64,000 nucleotides of DNA from Sphingopyxis sp. (GTDB taxonomy: Bacteria; Pseudomonadota; Alphaproteobacteria; Sphingomonadales; Sphingomonadaceae), in assembly GCA_030148985.1 (NCBI GenBank), contig JASBSJ010000052.1:40748-104747 (forward strand), given 5' to 3'. The notes beneath the pieces are model-generated. The model was not told the origin of the DNA and did no database searches. It saw nothing but the letters and a program-made list of their open reading frames with translations. Below are positions 60,259 to 64,000 of this stretch, one piece after another (the first letter of the stretch is position 1; each line of letters starts with the position of its first letter). The translations under genes and the position numbers were made by a program.

Positions 60259-61347
60259 ATGTCGATACTCTATGACGAGGGACAACTCGCGATCGCGGCC
60301 GAATCGCGTCGCATATTGGAGGCGCGGGTCAGCACCGAAGCGCTGTTGCCGCTGCTCGAGGTGCAGGACCGGATTCACGACCCCTTCTGGGATCTCGCGC
60401 GCGAGCAAGGCTGGACCGGCGTCGCGCTGCCCGAACGCTATGGCGGGCTCGGGCTCGGGTTGACCGAGCTCGGCCTCATAGCGCTACAGGCGGGGCGCAG
60501 TCTCTCCGGCGCGCCCTTCCTCACCGCAAGCTACGGCGCCGCCCGCGCGCTTCTCGACCATGGCAGCGACGCGCTCAAGAACGAGTGGCTGCCACAGTTC
60601 GCGTCCGGCGCAGCAATCGGCGCGGTGGCCTTTGCCGAAGGGCAGGAGGTGATCGGACAGGGCGTCACCTTCGATCGCGGCAGCCTGTCGGGCAAGAAGT
60701 CGGCAGTCGCGGGCGGAACGCGCGCCGATGTCGCCATCGTGACCGCGAGCGATGGCGGCGAGGCGGTACTCGCACTCGCTCCGATCACGGGGAGCCGCCG
60801 CGACGCATTGGAGAGCTTCGACAACAGCCGTTGCTATGCCGATATCGGCTTTTCGGGGACACCGGCTGTCGAACTCGCGCGCGGCGCTGCGGCCGAAAAG
60901 GCGGCGCTGCACATCCTTGCGGCGCAATCGGTCGTTGCCGCGCACGAACAGGCCGGCGGCGCCGAGCGCCTGCTCGAGATCGGACGCGATTATGCGCTGA
61001 CCCGCCGCGCGTTCGGGCAGCCGATCGGCGGCTTCCAGTCGGTCAAGCACCGGCTCGCCGAAATGTATGCACAGGTCGAGCTGTCACGCGCCGGTGCCGC
61101 TCATGCCGCGTCGCGCGAAGACGAAGCCGATTTCATCATCGCCGCTGCGGCGGCACGAATTCAGGCGACCGAGGCGTATGACGGCTGCGCGCGCGACTGT
61201 GTGCAGATCCACGGCGGTATCGGCGTCACCTGGGAAGCGGGACTTCATCTTCACATGCGCCGCGCGCGCAGCCTTGCGATCGAGCAGGGCAACCTGTTTT
61301 TCTGGGAAGATGTGCTCGTCGATCGCCTGCGGGAGCAAAGACGATGA
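60259..61347 (+). CDS. Acyl-CoA dehydrogenase, small subunit of heteromeric pair 4
   Basis: A 362-residue acyl-CoA dehydrogenase with LTRRAFGQPIGGFQSVKHRLAEM and IHGGIGVTWEAGLHLHMRRARS. ATG 60259 has GGAGGGGG upstream; longer frames run into the hydratase gene. It overlaps the large-subunit start by four bases (ATGA), so the two subunits are translated together. Confidence 0.9.
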   Translation: MSILYDEGQLAIAAESRRILEARVSTEALLPLLEVQDRIHDPFWDLAREQGWTGVALPERYGGLGLGLTELGLIALQAGRSLSGAPFLTASYGAARALLDHGSDALKNEWLPQFASGAAIGAVAFAEGQEVIGQGVTFDRGSLSGKKSAVAGGTRADVAIVTASDGGEAVLALAPITGSRRDALESFDNSRCYADIGFSGTPAVELARGAAAEKAALHILAAQSVVAAHEQAGGAERLLEIGRDYALTRRAFGQPIGGFQSVKHRLAEMYAQVELSRAGAAHAASREDEADFIIAAAAARIQATEAYDGCARDCVQIHGGIGVTWEAGLHLHMRRARSLAIEQGNLFFWEDVLVDRLREQRR

Positions 61348-62549
61348 ACGACATCGAAGCCTATCGGCGCAAGGCCCGCAACTGGCTCGAGTCCGTGGCG
61401 CCGCGCTATGGACGGTCGGCCCGCGAGGGGCTCAGCGAAAAAGAGGATCTGGCGCTCGGGCGGGCTTATCTCAAGGAACGCCATGCGGCAGGCTATGCCG
61501 GGATCAACTGGCCCGTCGACTATGGCGGTCAGGGGCTCGGCCATATCGAAAAGGTCGCCTTCGACACCGAAGAGATGCAGTTCGGCATGCCGACCGCCTA
61601 TTTCGGCATCTCGCTCGGTATGCCGGTCCCCGTCCTCATGCGCTTTTGCGAAGATAAGCAATGGGTGCGCGAGCGCGTGCTCAAGGCGCTGACCGGCGAG
61701 GAGATCTGGTGCCAGCTTTTCTCCGAACCGGCGGCGGGGTCCGACCTCGCTGGACTTCGCACGCGCGCCGAACCGGACGGCAACGGGTGGAAGATCAACG
61801 GGCAGAAAGTCTGGACCAGCTGGGCGCAGTGCAGCGATTATGGCGTCATCGTCGTGCGCACCGACCCGACCGTGCCGAAGCACAAGGGTCTCACCTACTT
61901 CTGGGTCGACATGAAGGCACCGGGCGTCACGGTGCGCCCGATCAAGCTCGCGGGCGGCGACAGCCACGTCAACGAGGTGTTCTTCGACGATGTAAAGATC
62001 AGCGACGATCATCGCATGTCGCCCGTCGGCGGCGGTTTTGCGGTCGCGATGGCGACGCTGATGATCGAACGCTATGTCGCCACCGACAGCGCGGGTTTCG
62101 GCCCACACCTCGACCTCTTCGTCGATCTGGCGAAAGAGGTGCAGCTGAACGGCAGGCCCGCGATCGAGGACGGACGCATCCGTCAGCAAATCGCCCGCAA
62201 CTATGCGATGCGGAGCGCGCTTGATGCCATCACCACCCGCGCGATGCGGATGATGCAGGCGGGAATGGAACCGGGGCCCGAAGGCTCGCTGAACAAGCTC
62301 GTGTCGGTGCGCTCACGCCAGAAATTGTCCGAACTCGCGATTGACCTGCAGGGTGCTGGGGGCCTCGCCTTCGATGCGCGCGCCCCGGTCAAGCAGGACT
62401 GGGGCGTAAGCTGGATCAACGCGCCGACGGGTCGCATCGCGGGTGGCGCCGACGAAATGCTGCTCAACACGATTGCCGAAAAGATCCTCGGCCTGCCGCA
62501 AGATCACCGCCCCGACAAGGGGGTTCCTTTCAACCAGATTCCTGCCTGA
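61344..62549 (+). CDS. Acyl-CoA dehydrogenase, large subunit of heteromeric pair 4
   Basis: A 401-residue acyl-CoA dehydrogenase: WCQLFSEPAAGSDLAGLR, INGQKVWTSWAQCSDYG, RIAGGADEMLLNTIAEKILGLP. Gly again replaces the usual Glu. Very similar in its motifs to the large subunit of pair 3. It is followed after 18 bp by the thiolase. Confidence 0.92.
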   Translation: MNDIEAYRRKARNWLESVAPRYGRSAREGLSEKEDLALGRAYLKERHAAGYAGINWPVDYGGQGLGHIEKVAFDTEEMQFGMPTAYFGISLGMPVPVLMRFCEDKQWVRERVLKALTGEEIWCQLFSEPAAGSDLAGLRTRAEPDGNGWKINGQKVWTSWAQCSDYGVIVVRTDPTVPKHKGLTYFWVDMKAPGVTVRPIKLAGGDSHVNEVFFDDVKISDDHRMSPVGGGFAVAMATLMIERYVATDSAGFGPHLDLFVDLAKEVQLNGRPAIEDGRIRQQIARNYAMRSALDAITTRAMRMMQAGMEPGPEGSLNKLVSVRSRQKLSELAIDLQGAGGLAFDARAPVKQDWGVSWINAPTGRIAGGADEMLLNTIAEKILGLPQDHRPDKGVPFNQIPA

Positions 62550-62567
62550 TCACAAGGATATCAGACC

Positions 62568-64000
<1,433 letters not shown>

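Overview
The window is high-GC DNA that looks like a sphingomonad (Alphaproteobacteria, Sphingomonadales). This is inferred from the gene set (TonB receptor, CYP101-type P450s, thiolase-like/DUF35 pairs, FCD-type GntR regulators) and from codon bias; no rRNA or other taxonomic marker is present. Almost every gene is catabolic. I count 12 short-chain dehydrogenases (SDR), 8 acyl-CoA dehydrogenases in four adjacent pairs, 5 enoyl-CoA hydratase/isomerases, 3 acyl-CoA ligases, 2 family III CoA-transferases (one a tandem fusion), 3 thiolase-fold/DUF35 pairs, 1 true thiolase, 2 P450s, 2 aldehyde dehydrogenases, 2 amidohydrolases, a double hot-dog hydratase, a TonB receptor, 2 MFS transporters and 4 regulators (2 TetR, 2 GntR). 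No RNA gene, CRISPR array, insertion sequence or phage gene was seen.

Layout. 1-11.95 kb is a TetR-linked block. A plus-strand operon (amidohydrolase, P450, aldehyde dehydrogenase, CoA-transferase, Gfo/Idh/MocA; 940-7393) is flanked by two minus-strand operons, each with a DUF35/thiolase-like pair. The same TTGAC-N5-GTCAA element lies at 876-890 and at 11214-11228, next to the TetR gene. 12-20.1 kb is minus strand: an SDR, a phosphotransferase, a tandem CoA-transferase, a third DUF35/thiolase-like pair, an alpha/beta-hydrolase-flavin reductase fusion and its GntR regulator. 20.2-25.2 kb has an amidohydrolase, an MFS exporter/importer and the TonB receptor. 25.3-36.3 kb is a divergent pair of long operons of SDRs, CoA ligase, hydratases and acyl-CoA dehydrogenases. 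36.3-40.5 kb is a TetR-controlled P450/aldehyde dehydrogenase/SDR operon. 40.5-46.5 kb holds a ligase, a GntR regulator, three SDR-family genes (one a truncated pseudo-SDR), an SMP-30 lactonase-like gene and a SnoaL-like gene. 46.6-59.3 kb holds two acyl-CoA dehydrogenase pairs, a WS/DGAT acyltransferase, an AttH/CrtC-like protein, hydratases, a MaoC-like protein and a ligase. 59.4-64 kb is a compact beta-oxidation operon whose leucine codon choice differs from the rest.

The most striking feature is a shared palindromic element, AGTTATATAACTAGGT, found at eight operon starts between 18 and 59.4 kb (seven good copies, one half-degenerate), mostly in divergent promoters. It ties the window into one regulon, probably under one of the two FCD-type GntR regulators.

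Inferred function: import of a hydrophobic substrate (TonB, MFS), P450 hydroxylation and aldehyde oxidation to an acid, CoA activation by ligases or transferases, oxidation by heteromeric acyl-CoA dehydrogenases, hydration, SDR oxidation, then C-C cleavage by thiolase or by DUF35-dependent retro-aldolases. This fits a branched or alicyclic (terpenoid- or steroid-like) compound. The substrate cannot be read from sequence, and no ring-cleaving dioxygenase, Rieske oxygenase or P450 redox partner lies in the window.
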